Below, one piece after another: positions 36,067 to 45,751 of a stretch of 64,000 nucleotides of DNA. A model generated the notes under the pieces. That model saw nothing but the letters and a program-made list of their open reading frames with translations, searched no databases and was not told the DNA's origin. Source of the stretch: Flavobacterium branchiarum. Lineage in GTDB: Bacteria > Bacteroidota > Bacteroidia > Flavobacteriales > Flavobacteriaceae. Position numbers and translations under genes: made by a program. Where the stretch lies: positions 1,736,001 to 1,800,000 of the forward strand of contig NZ_JAUFQQ010000005.1 of assembly GCF_030409845.1 (NCBI RefSeq), written 5' to 3'. Each line of letters starts with the position of its first letter. The first letter of the stretch is position 1.

Positions 36067-36417
36067 ATGCAAATTCAAGTAGTAAAATCAAAAATACACC
36101 GCGTTAAAGTAACTGGAGCCGATCTTAATTATATTGGCAGCATTACTATTGACGAAGCATTACTAGATGCCTCTAACATGATTGAAGGTGAAAAAGTAGC
36201 AATTGTCAACATCAATAATGGAGAACGTTTTGAAACGTATGCCATTAAAGGAGAACGAAATTCAGGCGAAATAACCCTTAATGGTCCTGCAGCAAGAAAA
36301 GTTCAAAAGGATGACATCATCATCATTATTTCTTACGCAACATTAGAGTTTGAAGAAGCAAAAACCTTCAAGCCATGGATTGTTTTCCCTAATGAAAACG
36401 ACAATTCGTTAACATAA
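36067..36417 (+). CDS. panD: Aspartate 1-decarboxylase proenzyme
   Basis: Pyruvoyl enzyme making beta-alanine from aspartate for pantothenate synthesis. Self-cleavage site is the G24-S25 bond in YIGSIT, where S25 becomes the pyruvoyl group; [20 protein letters not shown] is the family C-terminal signature. Length 116 is normal. It follows panC by 14 bp and supplies the second substrate for PanC. Confidence 0.97.
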   Translation: MQIQVVKSKIHRVKVTGADLNYIGSITIDEALLDASNMIEGEKVAIVNINNGERFETYAIKGERNSGEITLNGPAARKVQKDDIIIIISYATLEFEEAKTFKPWIVFPNENDNSLT

Positions 36418-36436
36418 ATCCATTTCGAGACTTATA

Positions 36437-36482
36437 AAAATGCCCTTTTTCAAAGTTAAATTTTGTAAAAAGGGCAATTTTG
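36437..36482 (+). terminator. panD terminator
   Basis: TGCCCTTTTT pairs with AAAAAGGGCA around a 16-base loop and is followed by TTTT. Confidence 0.75.
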
Positions 36483-36598
36483 TATCTATAAGTCAACCAA
36501 ATTGGTAGCGCAATATCCATTTGTAATTAAATAAAAAAAATAAAGTACTATATTGCTACTCTATTTTATTACACTTAAAATTTCAGAAATCCCAAATT

Positions 36599-37750
36599 AT
36601 GAAAAAGGTTTACCTACTATTATTATTTATTTCTATTACCGTTTTTGCTCAAAGAAAAACAGAAACGATTAACTCAGTACCACTCGGAGAAACAAGAACG
36701 ATTACTGTTGAATTACCTGCTTCTTACGAAGCTAATAAAACTCGGAAATATCCAGTGCTTTATTTATTCGACGGAGAGTATCTTCTCGATCCATTTAGTG
36801 GTGCTTTAAAATATGGTACTTATTGGGATGACCTTCCAGAAACTATAATTGTTGCTATTCATCAAAACAAAGACGATGAGCGTGAAGATGATTCAACTTT
36901 TGACGGAATTAATGGTTTGCCTTTTGAAAAAGGAGCTAAATTTTTTGAATTTGTGGCTGGAGAAGTAATTCCTAAAATTGAAAAAAAATATCGTACTGCG
37001 CCGTTCCGAATTATTGCAGGACATGGAGTAACTGCTGGTTATTTGAATTTTTTCTTATACAAAGAAGTACCTCTCTTTAATGCATATATTTCTATGAGTC
37101 CTGAGCTTGCTACACAAATGGAAGTTCGTGTTCCTGAGAAATTTGCTAAATTAAAAACACCGCTGTTTTATTATTTATCTGTGGCCGATGGTGACATTAA
37201 CAAAACCAAAGACCCAATTCAAAAACTAGATCAAAACATTAAAATAGCAAACAACCCTTTGATAAATTATAAATATGATTTATTCAAAAACACCACTTAT
37301 TATTCTGCTGTTTTATACGCAATACCAAATGCTTTAAACCAAATTTTTGAAGCCTACAAGCCGATAAATATAACTGATTATAACGAAAAGATTGTTGTTC
37401 TAAAATCTGGTTACGTTGATTATCTAAGAGATAAATACGATATAATCACAAAAACGTTAGGTGTTGAAATGCCTGTTAGAATGAATGACTATATCGCTGT
37501 TGAAACTGCTATTTTAAAAAACAATGCCTACGACGAATTAGGTATATTAGCTGAAATTGCTAACACAAGTTACCCTAAAGCAATGTTAGGAGAATATGCA
37601 ATAGGACTGATGTACGAAAAAATGGGAGACCCAAAAAGAGCTTCCAAAAAATACCAAAACGCTTCTCAAATGGAACCTATTGGTAAATTGAATAAAGATT
37701 TGATGTACGATAAAATAGATGAAATGAATGATCTTATCAAAAAGAAATAA
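36599..37750 (+). CDS. Esterase-D-like secreted protein lacking the nucleophile serine
   Basis: 383 residues: signal peptide (1-17), an alpha/beta-hydrolase domain of the putative esterase (EsD/Fes-like) family with YPVLYLFDGEYLLDPFSG, and a C-terminal helical region with a TPR-like unit (about 310-375). The nucleophile elbow, normally GHSxGG, reads IIAGHGVTAGYL, so residue 143 is Gly rather than Ser. Without the nucleophile normal ester cleavage is not expected; a binding or scaffold role is more likely. The stop shares one base with the radA start (TAATG), so the genes are coupled in translation. Frame and composition are intact. Confidence 0.82.
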   Translation: MKKVYLLLLFISITVFAQRKTETINSVPLGETRTITVELPASYEANKTRKYPVLYLFDGEYLLDPFSGALKYGTYWDDLPETIIVAIHQNKDDEREDDSTFDGINGLPFEKGAKFFEFVAGEVIPKIEKKYRTAPFRIIAGHGVTAGYLNFFLYKEVPLFNAYISMSPELATQMEVRVPEKFAKLKTPLFYYLSVADGDINKTKDPIQKLDQNIKIANNPLINYKYDLFKNTTYYSAVLYAIPNALNQIFEAYKPINITDYNEKIVVLKSGYVDYLRDKYDIITKTLGVEMPVRMNDYIAVETAILKNNAYDELGILAEIANTSYPKAMLGEYAIGLMYEKMGDPKRASKKYQNASQMEPIGKLNKDLMYDKIDEMNDLIKKK

Positions 37751-39111
37751 TGTCAAAAGTTAAAACAACCTTTTTTTGCCAAAATTGTGGCGCCCAATAT
37801 TCTAAATGGCAAGGACAATGTAATTCTTGTAAAGAATGGAATACCATTGCTGAGGAAATTATTCAGAAACAAGAAAAGGTTGCTTGGAAAAGCGAACCTA
37901 CTCCTACTGGAAAAGCACCTCGTCCTTTACGAATAAACGAAATTGATTCGACTCAGGAGGTTCGTATGGACACAACCGATGGCGAATTAAATCGTGTTCT
38001 TGGTGGTGGTATTGTTCCCGGATCTCTAACGCTTTTGGGAGGTGAACCAGGAATTGGAAAAAGTACACTTTTGCTACAAGTTTCATTACAATTACCATAC
38101 AAAACACTGTATGTTTCAGGCGAAGAAAGTCAGAAGCAAATAAAGATGCGTGCCGAAAGAATTACACCTAATGGTGACAATTGCTATATTCTTACCGAAA
38201 CCAAAACTCAGAATATCTTTAAACAAATAGAAGCGATTCAACCTGAGATTGTAATCATTGATTCTATCCAAACGCTTCATACGGATTATATCGAATCTAC
38301 TGCTGGAAGTATTTCTCAAATTCGAGAAACCACTGCCGAGTTAATCAAATTTGCTAAAGAAACCAATATTCCCGTAATTCTGATTGGACATATTACCAAA
38401 GACGGAAACATTGCTGGTCCAAAGATATTAGAGCATATGGTTGATACTGTTCTACAATTTGAAGGAGACAGAAACCATGTGTATCGTATTTTACGTTCAC
38501 TAAAAAACCGTTTTGGATCAACTGCCGAACTTGGTATCTACGAAATGCTAGGAAGCGGTTTAAGAGAAGTATCTAACCCTTCAGAAATATTAATCTCACA
38601 CAAAGACGAAGAATTATCAGGAACAGCAATTGCTTCAACACTCGAAGGAATGCGTCCGTTAATGATCGAAATACAATCGTTAGTAAGCACAGCCGTTTAC
38701 GGAACACCTCAACGAAGCACAACGGGTTATAATGCCAAAAGATTAAATATGATCTTGGCCGTTTTAGAAAAAAGAGCTGGCTTTCGCTTAGGAGCAAAAG
38801 ATGTTTTCCTAAACGTTACCGGAGGAATTTCTGTAGATGATCCTGCGATTGACCTTGCTGTTGTAGCTGCTATTTTATCCTCAAATGAAGATATTCCTGT
38901 AACCAAAGGATTCTGTTTTGCTGGTGAAGTTGGCTTATCTGGCGAAATTCGTCCTGTGAATAGAGTAGATCAACGTATACAAGAAGCAGAAAAATTAGGA
39001 TTTTCGACTATTTTTGTATCAAAGTACAATAAAATTGCGTTAAAGAATACAGGAATCAAAATTGAGCTTGTGGCAAAAATAGAAGATGTTGCCAGCATTC
39101 TTTTTGGATAA
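37750..39111 (+). CDS. radA: DNA repair protein RadA (RecA-like helicase)
   Basis: RadA drives branch migration in recombinational repair. N-terminal zinc finger with C10, C13, C24 and C27; Walker A GGEPGIGKST; the RadA motif KNRFGS; and a C-terminal Lon-protease-like domain (GGISVDDPAIDLAVVAAILSS). Length 453 is standard. Starts at the ATG overlapping the upstream stop; followed 24 bp later by the GT51 gene on the same strand. Confidence 0.97.
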   Translation: MSKVKTTFFCQNCGAQYSKWQGQCNSCKEWNTIAEEIIQKQEKVAWKSEPTPTGKAPRPLRINEIDSTQEVRMDTTDGELNRVLGGGIVPGSLTLLGGEPGIGKSTLLLQVSLQLPYKTLYVSGEESQKQIKMRAERITPNGDNCYILTETKTQNIFKQIEAIQPEIVIIDSIQTLHTDYIESTAGSISQIRETTAELIKFAKETNIPVILIGHITKDGNIAGPKILEHMVDTVLQFEGDRNHVYRILRSLKNRFGSTAELGIYEMLGSGLREVSNPSEILISHKDEELSGTAIASTLEGMRPLMIEIQSLVSTAVYGTPQRSTTGYNAKRLNMILAVLEKRAGFRLGAKDVFLNVTGGISVDDPAIDLAVVAAILSSNEDIPVTKGFCFAGEVGLSGEIRPVNRVDQRIQEAEKLGFSTIFVSKYNKIALKNTGIKIELVAKIEDVASILFG

Positions 39112-39135
39112 TCTTACCTACATCAAAGAATTTAT

Positions 39136-41100
39136 ATGAAAACAAAAAAACAAAAAATAGTATTGGCTCTCAAAATTGTAGTCGTGCTATTTATTGTAGT
39201 ACTGATTGGTGCTTATTTCTTTAGAGACGCTCTTTTGCATAAAGCTATCGCAAAGGTCTCTGATAAAATGAACAAGGAATACAACAGTACGTTTTCTGTA
39301 AAAACGGCTTCGTTTGATGGGCTTTCTGGAATAAAACTGACCAATGTAATTTTAGTACCAAAAAATGCCGATACGCTTTGCAACATTCATAATATAGAAA
39401 CCAGTATTAGTCTATCCCATTTATTGGTAGGAGACATTCAAGTTGGTACTTTAAAAATTGATAGAGGTTTTATACAATTAGTAAAAAAAGGAAATATCAA
39501 GAACTTTGATGCTTTCTTAAAAAAAGACAGTACCAACACTTCTAAAAGCGAAAAAAGAGAATACGCTACTTATGCTTATCGAATTATATCTAAATTATTA
39601 AATCTTGTTCCTACTGATATGAAGTTGGAAAATTTAATTTTTAAGATTGATGACAATGGCAAAAAGGCACAAATTGCAATCAACAAATTGATCTTAATTG
39701 ATAAAGAATTAGAAACCAATTTACACGTTCAAACTAAAACATTCGACCAACGCTGGAATATAAAAGGTTTTGCTGATCCAAGAAATAAAAAAGCCGACAT
39801 TCGATTTTTTAATCTCGATACAGGAGCCATTCGAGTTCCTTATATCGATGATCGTTTTAATATGCTTGCTAGCTTTGACTCTATTCGATTGAATATTGAA
39901 AATATCAAAAAAAGTGGAAGCGAACTACATATTGATGGATATTCTTCTATCACTAATTTAAAAATCAACCATGCAAAGATTGCTAGCAAAGATGTAATCA
40001 TAAAAAATGCTCGTTTTGATTATCGTTTCTTATTGGGGTCTGATTTTATCTCGATAGATAGCACTTCAACAGTTCAGTTAAATAAAATTAAACTACACCC
40101 TTATGTGTCTTACAACACAGAGTCCGATACGATTTACACCTTAAAAGTTGCGATTCCTAAAATGAAAGCACAAGACTTTATTGTTTCCTTACCTGATGGT
40201 TTATTTACCAATTTCCAAGGCATGGAGGCAACAGGGAATTTTGATTATAAACTTGATTTCAAGTTCAACAAAAACAAACCGAATAGCTTAGTTTTTGATA
40301 GCAAACTAAACAAAGAAAACCTTGCAATTACAAAATACGGCCAGGCAAACCTCAACAAATTAAACGGTGAGTTTGTATATCGTGCCATCATAAAAAATGT
40401 ATTACAAAGACCTATCTTAATTGGCTCTGGAAATCCAAACTATACTCCTATTGAGCAAATTTCTCCCTATCTTCAAAAATGTGTGTTAACTACCGAAGAT
40501 CCGTCGTTCTTCTCACATCGTGGTTTTATTAATGAAGCTTTCAAACAGTCGATTTTAAAAAATATCCGAACCAAGAAATTCTCTCGTGGCGCAAGTACAA
40601 TTAGTATGCAGTTGGTGAAAAATGTTTTCCTTACCAGAGAGAAAACGTTGTCTCGTAAACTCGAAGAAATCTTACTCGTTTACATCCTTGAGAACAATCG
40701 TGTAGTAAGCAAGCAACGTATGCTTGAAGTTTATTTTAATATTATCGAATGGGGACCAAATGTATACGGAATTGGAGAAGCAAGCCGTTTCTATTTCCAA
40801 AAAAGTCCTTCGGAACTAACCTTAAATGAATGTCTATTTTTGGCTACTATTATTCCAAGTCCACGAAAATTTACTTATCAATTTAATGACCAAGGTAATT
40901 TAAAGGATTATGCTATTCGAAATCAAAAGTTCCTTAGCAATATTATGTTACGCCGCGGTGTCCTAACTCCCGAGGATACTATTAATAGATTACCTGTATA
41001 TGTTTCTGGTAACGCTCGTTCACTATTACGAATAAAAGCGCCAGATTCAACAGCGGTACCTGTTGATTCAATAGCTATTGATGATGAGTTTGATCTTTAA
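39136..41100 (+). CDS. Monofunctional GT51 peptidoglycan transglycosylase with AsmA-like extension
   Basis: 654 residues. One membrane segment (about 8-28), a large region of beta-rich character resembling AsmA-like/DUF proteins (about 45-410), and a GT51 domain (about 430-610) with catalytic E454 in TEDPSFFSHRG, RGASTISMQLVKN (484-496) and the RKLEEILLVYILE stretch. It should polymerise glycan strands from lipid II at the inner membrane. No transpeptidase domain follows, so it differs from class A PBPs. Linked to radA on the same strand, convergent with a LytTR gene. The role of the extension is unknown. Confidence 0.88.
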   Translation: MKTKKQKIVLALKIVVVLFIVVLIGAYFFRDALLHKAIAKVSDKMNKEYNSTFSVKTASFDGLSGIKLTNVILVPKNADTLCNIHNIETSISLSHLLVGDIQVGTLKIDRGFIQLVKKGNIKNFDAFLKKDSTNTSKSEKREYATYAYRIISKLLNLVPTDMKLENLIFKIDDNGKKAQIAINKLILIDKELETNLHVQTKTFDQRWNIKGFADPRNKKADIRFFNLDTGAIRVPYIDDRFNMLASFDSIRLNIENIKKSGSELHIDGYSSITNLKINHAKIASKDVIIKNARFDYRFLLGSDFISIDSTSTVQLNKIKLHPYVSYNTESDTIYTLKVAIPKMKAQDFIVSLPDGLFTNFQGMEATGNFDYKLDFKFNKNKPNSLVFDSKLNKENLAITKYGQANLNKLNGEFVYRAIIKNVLQRPILIGSGNPNYTPIEQISPYLQKCVLTTEDPSFFSHRGFINEAFKQSILKNIRTKKFSRGASTISMQLVKNVFLTREKTLSRKLEEILLVYILENNRVVSKQRMLEVYFNIIEWGPNVYGIGEASRFYFQKSPSELTLNECLFLATIIPSPRKFTYQFNDQGNLKDYAIRNQKFLSNIMLRRGVLTPEDTINRLPVYVSGNARSLLRIKAPDSTAVPVDSIAIDDEFDL

Positions 41101-41103
41101 GAT

Positions 41104-41853
41104 TTATTTGAAGTTTCTTAAGAATTCCTCTTTGTAAGTTGGAGAAACTTCAATTTCAGCCCCATCGTTTAGCATTATAATCCCTCCTTTATTATAAGAC
41201 GTTACACAATTCATATTGATAATATGTGATTTGTGAACTCGTATAAATGGCAAAGGCAAAATTTCGGAAAAGTGCTTTAAGAAACGACAAACCATTTTTT
41301 TACTTCCATCATTTAAATATAAATCAGTGAAGTTTCCGTTGCCTTTTAAACGGACAATTTTTTCCATTTTTACTACTTCGAACCCTTCTAGAGTTGGTAA
41401 AATAACTTGTTGTTTCTCTGGTTTTGTTTCCTTAAAATTTTCAACGATAATCTTGTTTCTATTAAAAATCTCATGGTTCATAACCTGATGCTGTACTTTA
41501 TTTACTGCAACTATCAATTCTTCAATACTAATAGGTTTTAGCAAATAATAAGCAGCACTTTGGTTTAAAGCTTTCAATGAATATTCAGAAAAAGCAGTAA
41601 CAAAAATTGTTTCAAAATGCAAATCCTTGCAAGCTTCCAAGACATCAAAAGCATTTCCAAATGGCATTTCGACATCCAGAAAAACCAATTGCGGTTGCAA
41701 TTCATGCAACAACGGAACTGCCTCTTTTATATTTTGTGCTTCACCAATAACTTCTACTTGCGGACAATATTTGCTTAAATAATTCTTAAGCACTTCACGA
41801 GCCCCAAGTTCATCTTCGACAATTACACTTTTTATCTTTTGAAAAGTCATCAT
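41104..41853 (-). CDS. LytTR-type response regulator
   Basis: 249 residues. Receiver (about 6-125) with E13/D14, phosphoacceptor D60 in LVFLDVEMP and K106 region (LLKPIS); LytTR domain (about 150-248) with FIRVHKSHIINMNCV. The start overlaps the stop of the kinase gene as ATGA, so the two genes form a matched pair. It acts as the output of the kinase; target genes may include the divergent envelope genes, but that is inference from position only. Confidence 0.93.
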   Translation of the reverse strand: MMTFQKIKSVIVEDELGAREVLKNYLSKYCPQVEVIGEAQNIKEAVPLLHELQPQLVFLDVEMPFGNAFDVLEACKDLHFETIFVTAFSEYSLKALNQSAAYYLLKPISIEELIVAVNKVQHQVMNHEIFNRNKIIVENFKETKPEKQQVILPTLEGFEVVKMEKIVRLKGNGNFTDLYLNDGSKKMVCRFLKHFSEILPLPFIRVHKSHIINMNCVTSYNKGGIIMLNDGAEIEVSPTYKEEFLRNFK

Positions 41854-43664
41854 AATTTATCTATTAACGGAAAAACAATTCGAATAATCGTCCCTGTCTC
41901 TGGCGATTCTTTTTCGATAATTTCGAAAGAAATATTCTTTTTATACAATTCGTTCAGCAAACTAATTCGTTCCTTAGTATTGCTCAATCCCCTAGATTCA
42001 TGTACTTTTTGATTGTTTGTTTTTAGTTCCTGACTTTTGGTTAAACCAATCCCATCATCTTCTATAGTCACTACAACCTTATCTGCTACAAAGCCAAAAT
42101 TAAGTTTTAGAAACCCTTTGTTATCCAGATAACGTAATCCATGCCAAATCGCATTTTCTAAATGAGGCTGAATAATCATATTAGGAATCAAAACTGTTTC
42201 GGTATCCAAAGCTTCATCAATACTAATTTTAAAATCAAACTTGTCCTGAAAACGCAAATGTTCTAAATCTAAATATTTCTTAAGCTGTTCAATCTCCTTA
42301 TCTAATGTGATGAAATCCTTATTAGAATTCTCCATCATATTTCGCATTAACTTAGAATAAGAAGTCAGGTATTTATTGGCTTCTAATTCTTTGTTTTCGG
42401 AAATAAATTGATTCACACTATTCAAACTATTAAATATAAAATGTGGATTCATTTCTCTTCGTAAAGACTGCAAAGCAATTTCTTTGTTTTTAGTTTTTAT
42501 CGAATACAATGCCTTTACAATAAATAAGAACAACAATAAAAGCAAGACGATTGAACCCAAAAGAAAATAATTAAACGTGTTTTTCTTAGTAATCAATTCA
42601 TCCTTTAATGTCTTTTCTTTTTCTAACTGACGTATTTTATCTTCTGTAACTTGAAATGTTTTTGCATCAATAAGCGTTGTGTCCGATTTGATTAATTTAT
42701 CAAAATTGGTAAAGAACTGTTCGTACAATGCAATACTTTCCCTATCATCACCTTTGGTTTTATAATATTGGATTAAAGCTGACAAACTTTTCTTAGCCTC
42801 TGTTGAATTTCCTTTATTGGATGCTAAGTCATACGCTTCTTTTAGGGACACGACGGCTTTTTTAGGTTCTGCTTTTTTAAAATAAAGCGTTGCCAATGAT
42901 TGTAATTGTTTTATTTGCGTCGTATAATCTTGTTTGGTTTTGGCTTCCGCCAAAAGTCTTTCGTTGATACCAATTGCTTTATCAAACTCATTATCCGAAG
43001 CATAAACTTTGGCTAGTTCATTTTTTATTTTAATTATTGCCTCAGGCTTATCTTTTGCGTAAGTAAGCGCATTATTGTAGCTTTCAATTGCAACTTCTTT
43101 ATTTTTTTGTTGCAAAGAATTCTCCGCTTTTTGAACGTATGCGGCGGCAACCTCATCAGCTTTATTTTCTTTTTTAAGCAACTCAATGTTTGAATTTACA
43201 TATCCGACTTGCGCAACTGGACTCGCCTGCATTCGCAACCGATTGGCATCGTTAAGATTTATTTTCTCTTCATTTTTTCCTTCTGAAATAGCTCCTGCAG
43301 CCTCGTAATTTTTAATTGCTAATCCAAACTTTTTCTGATTCTCTTGTACTTTGGCAATACTTCTTCTTACTCGTGTTTTATCCTCCGTTAAATTTTGTTT
43401 AGTATAACTTGCTAATGCTTTTGTATAATATTCTTCGGCTTTAGCATTATCTCCTTTATTAAGAAATTCATTAGCTAGACGCTCATAATTCTGACCTATT
43501 TGTGTTTCATCATTTATATCTAAAGATTTTTGTAACTCTTTGGATACTTTGCTCATTCTTGAAACTGGCATTGCTTTTTTCTTGGCAATAGAATCCTGTG
43601 CTACTACCTCAACAGGAAATAACAGCAGTATGAATAAAGAAAAAATGGCTAATAAATATCTCAT
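41850..43664 (-). CDS. TPR sensor histidine kinase of the LytS/YehU type
   Basis: 604 residues: signal peptide (1-22), extracytoplasmic TPR helices (about 50-330), coiled coil, membrane segment (364-385) and a His_kinase domain with H408 in REMNPHFIFNSLNSV followed by an ATPase domain with N-box (LENAIWHGLRYL) and DDGIG. Overlap with its LytTR regulator by ATGA fixes the partnership. The TPR sensor suggests recognition of protein or peptide in the periplasm. It is divergent from a vWA protein gene with a 204 bp gap. Confidence 0.93.
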   Translation of the reverse strand: MRYLLAIFSLFILLLFPVEVVAQDSIAKKKAMPVSRMSKVSKELQKSLDINDETQIGQNYERLANEFLNKGDNAKAEEYYTKALASYTKQNLTEDKTRVRRSIAKVQENQKKFGLAIKNYEAAGAISEGKNEEKINLNDANRLRMQASPVAQVGYVNSNIELLKKENKADEVAAAYVQKAENSLQQKNKEVAIESYNNALTYAKDKPEAIIKIKNELAKVYASDNEFDKAIGINERLLAEAKTKQDYTTQIKQLQSLATLYFKKAEPKKAVVSLKEAYDLASNKGNSTEAKKSLSALIQYYKTKGDDRESIALYEQFFTNFDKLIKSDTTLIDAKTFQVTEDKIRQLEKEKTLKDELITKKNTFNYFLLGSIVLLLLLFLFIVKALYSIKTKNKEIALQSLRREMNPHFIFNSLNSVNQFISENKELEANKYLTSYSKLMRNMMENSNKDFITLDKEIEQLKKYLDLEHLRFQDKFDFKISIDEALDTETVLIPNMIIQPHLENAIWHGLRYLDNKGFLKLNFGFVADKVVVTIEDDGIGLTKSQELKTNNQKVHESRGLSNTKERISLLNELYKKNISFEIIEKESPETGTIIRIVFPLIDKL

Positions 43665-43828
43665 ATCGTATATCCTTTTTTAAATCTTAACCGCTTAATT
43701 TATTAGCGACTCATAACCTTAAAAAAGAATACTGTAAAGTAAAGTATTTTATGTTCCGTTTACAACTCGTTTCACCAAGTGAAAATACCGTTTCACCATT
43801 TCTACAAAAAAGGAACTCTTTAAGTTTA

Positions 43829-43836
43829 TAAGTTTG
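43829..43836 (+). promoter_or_regulatory. -7 box TAAGTTTG of the vWA-LDT-DUF4139 operon
   Basis: TAnnTTTG match 32 nt before the ATG at 43869. Direction and distance fit. Confidence 0.5.
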
Positions 43837-43868
43837 GTCTATAATCACAATCTAAAACATAAGAAATC

Positions 43869-45029
43869 ATGAAAACAGCTATTCTTATCTCAGCACTTTT
43901 GGCAAGCACATTTTCTTTTGCAAATAGCAATTACGAAAATGCAAATCCAAAAAAGAATACTACAATTGAAAAAACTGCTACAGTAGCAAAAACTAAAATA
44001 CAAGTCGCATTATTATTAGACACTTCTAGTAGCATGGACGGATTAATCGATCAGGCAAAATCTAGACTTTGGAATATTGTAAACACGCTAACGACCTTAA
44101 AATACGATGGAAAAACACCAGATATTGAAATTGCTTTGTACGAATATGGCAATGATGGGTTATCAAAACAATCTAATTATATCCGCCAAATTGCTCCTCT
44201 TTCTACAGATCTCGATTTGATTTCAGAAAAACTATTTTCTTTAAGTACCAATGGCGGTAACGAATATTGTGGAGCAGTAATCCAAGATGCAACCAAACAA
44301 TTAAAATGGGCAAAAGACAACAACAATATGAAGCTCATTTATATTGCAGGAAATGAAGAATTTAATCAAGGAGGAATCAACTATAAAGAAGCGATTAGTA
44401 ATGCGTTGAAAAATGATATTTATGTAAATACTATTTTTTGTGGAAACAAAACAGAAGGTATCAATACATTATGGAAAGATGGTGCCGATTACGGGAAAGG
44501 AAAATATTTTAATATCGACTCTAACCAAACAGTAAGATATATAGCAACTCCTTATGATGACGAAATTACAAAGTGTAATGAAAAAATAAACAAAACCTAC
44601 ATCGGTTATGGTTCGAAAGGTTCTGAGAAAAAAATGAATCAGGAAGTGCAAGACAGAAATGCTCAAGGAGTTTCGGTCTCAAATTACGCCGAGCGTGCAG
44701 TAAGTAAATCGAAAGCGGCTTATAAAAATGATAGCTGGGATTTGGTTGATAAAGTAAAAGACGATGCAACTGCTATTTCTAAAATCAAAAAAGAAGAATT
44801 ACCAAAAGAGTTTCAAAACAAATCTGCGGCCGAACTAAAAGTAATTGTTGCACAGAAAACCAAAGAAAGAGAAACTATTCAGAAAGAAATTGGTGAACTA
44901 GCAAAAAAACGCCAACAATATATTGATACAGAAGCAAAAAAAACCAAGAAACAAGATGACCTAGGCAATACCATAAATACATCAATTATTGCTTTTGCTA
45001 AAATCAAAGGATATACTGTCGAGAAATAA
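43869..45029 (+). CDS. Secreted von Willebrand factor A domain protein
   Basis: 386 residues with a signal peptide (about 1-18) and a vWA domain (about 44-260) whose MIDAS site DTSSS is complete (D51, S53, S55). The C-terminal third is Lys/Glu-rich and helical (about 280-386), probably coiled coil. vWA domains bind partners through a metal ion. It heads a run of three same-strand genes encoding exported proteins: this one, an L,D-transpeptidase-like lipoprotein 30 bp later and a DUF4139 protein. Periplasmic location is inferred. Partner unknown. Confidence 0.87.
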   Translation: MKTAILISALLASTFSFANSNYENANPKKNTTIEKTATVAKTKIQVALLLDTSSSMDGLIDQAKSRLWNIVNTLTTLKYDGKTPDIEIALYEYGNDGLSKQSNYIRQIAPLSTDLDLISEKLFSLSTNGGNEYCGAVIQDATKQLKWAKDNNNMKLIYIAGNEEFNQGGINYKEAISNALKNDIYVNTIFCGNKTEGINTLWKDGADYGKGKYFNIDSNQTVRYIATPYDDEITKCNEKINKTYIGYGSKGSEKKMNQEVQDRNAQGVSVSNYAERAVSKSKAAYKNDSWDLVDKVKDDATAISKIKKEELPKEFQNKSAAELKVIVAQKTKERETIQKEIGELAKKRQQYIDTEAKKTKKQDDLGNTINTSIIAFAKIKGYTVEK

Positions 45030-45059
45030 AAAACACAATAAAATCAATCATTTAAAACC

Positions 45060-45683
45060 ATGAAAAAGAAGATTCTCTTTTTGCTATTTATCGGAGCTTT
45101 TTGCGCTAGCTTTTCATGTATTCGTAAAGAAGATAAAACACAATCATCTATAAACTCAAAGTCGATTTATTCTTCTACAGAAAAATTAAAAGATCAAGTA
45201 AATGAGGTTAAAAACTTTGTAACTAAATCTTCTAAATACAATACCGAAGTTGGTTTCTTTTTGGACATGGGAATTACATCGGGTAAAAAACGCTTTTTTA
45301 TATATGATTTAAAAAACAATAAAGTTCTTGACAAAGGTTTGGTTGGACATGGTTCTGGTTCTGAAACTGGGATTCCTGGGAAACTAAAATTCAGCAATAT
45401 TAAAGATTCTCATAGCACCTCGTTAGGGAAATATGCAATTGGTAATTCTTATAATGGCACATTTGGTAAAGCATACAAATTATATGGTTTAGACAAGTCC
45501 AACAGTAATGCCTTTGATCGAAATATAGTCTTACACAAATATTGGGACATTCCATTTGAAGAACAAAACAAGCCTATTCCCAACAGTCTTGGCTGTCCTA
45601 TGGTTAATGAAAAGTTTTATGGTGTAATTCAAAAAATAATTGATAAGTCTAATAAAAAAATCATTCTAGTTATTTACCATTAA
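45060..45683 (+). CDS. Murein L,D-transpeptidase catalytic domain lipoprotein
   Basis: 207 residues, lipoprotein signal with C20 in SFSC. The later part fits the YkuD_2 (PF13645-like) group of L,D-transpeptidase folds: HGSGSETGIPGKLKFSN, KYAIGNSYNGTFGKAYKLYG, H159 in IVLHKYWD and the catalytic Cys C179 in NSLGCPMVN. Such enzymes form or edit 3-3 crosslinks in peptidoglycan; whether this group acts on murein in Flavobacterium is not proven. It is 30 bp after the vWA gene and 68 bp before the DUF4139 gene. Confidence 0.87.
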   Translation: MKKKILFLLFIGAFCASFSCIRKEDKTQSSINSKSIYSSTEKLKDQVNEVKNFVTKSSKYNTEVGFFLDMGITSGKKRFFIYDLKNNKVLDKGLVGHGSGSETGIPGKLKFSNIKDSHSTSLGKYAIGNSYNGTFGKAYKLYGLDKSNSNAFDRNIVLHKYWDIPFEEQNKPIPNSLGCPMVNEKFYGVIQKIIDKSNKKIILVIYH

Positions 45684-45751
45684 AACCCATTCAAATTTTT
45701 GTTATTTGCAATCTAACATCACATTAAACAGATCCTATAAATTTTAAACAC

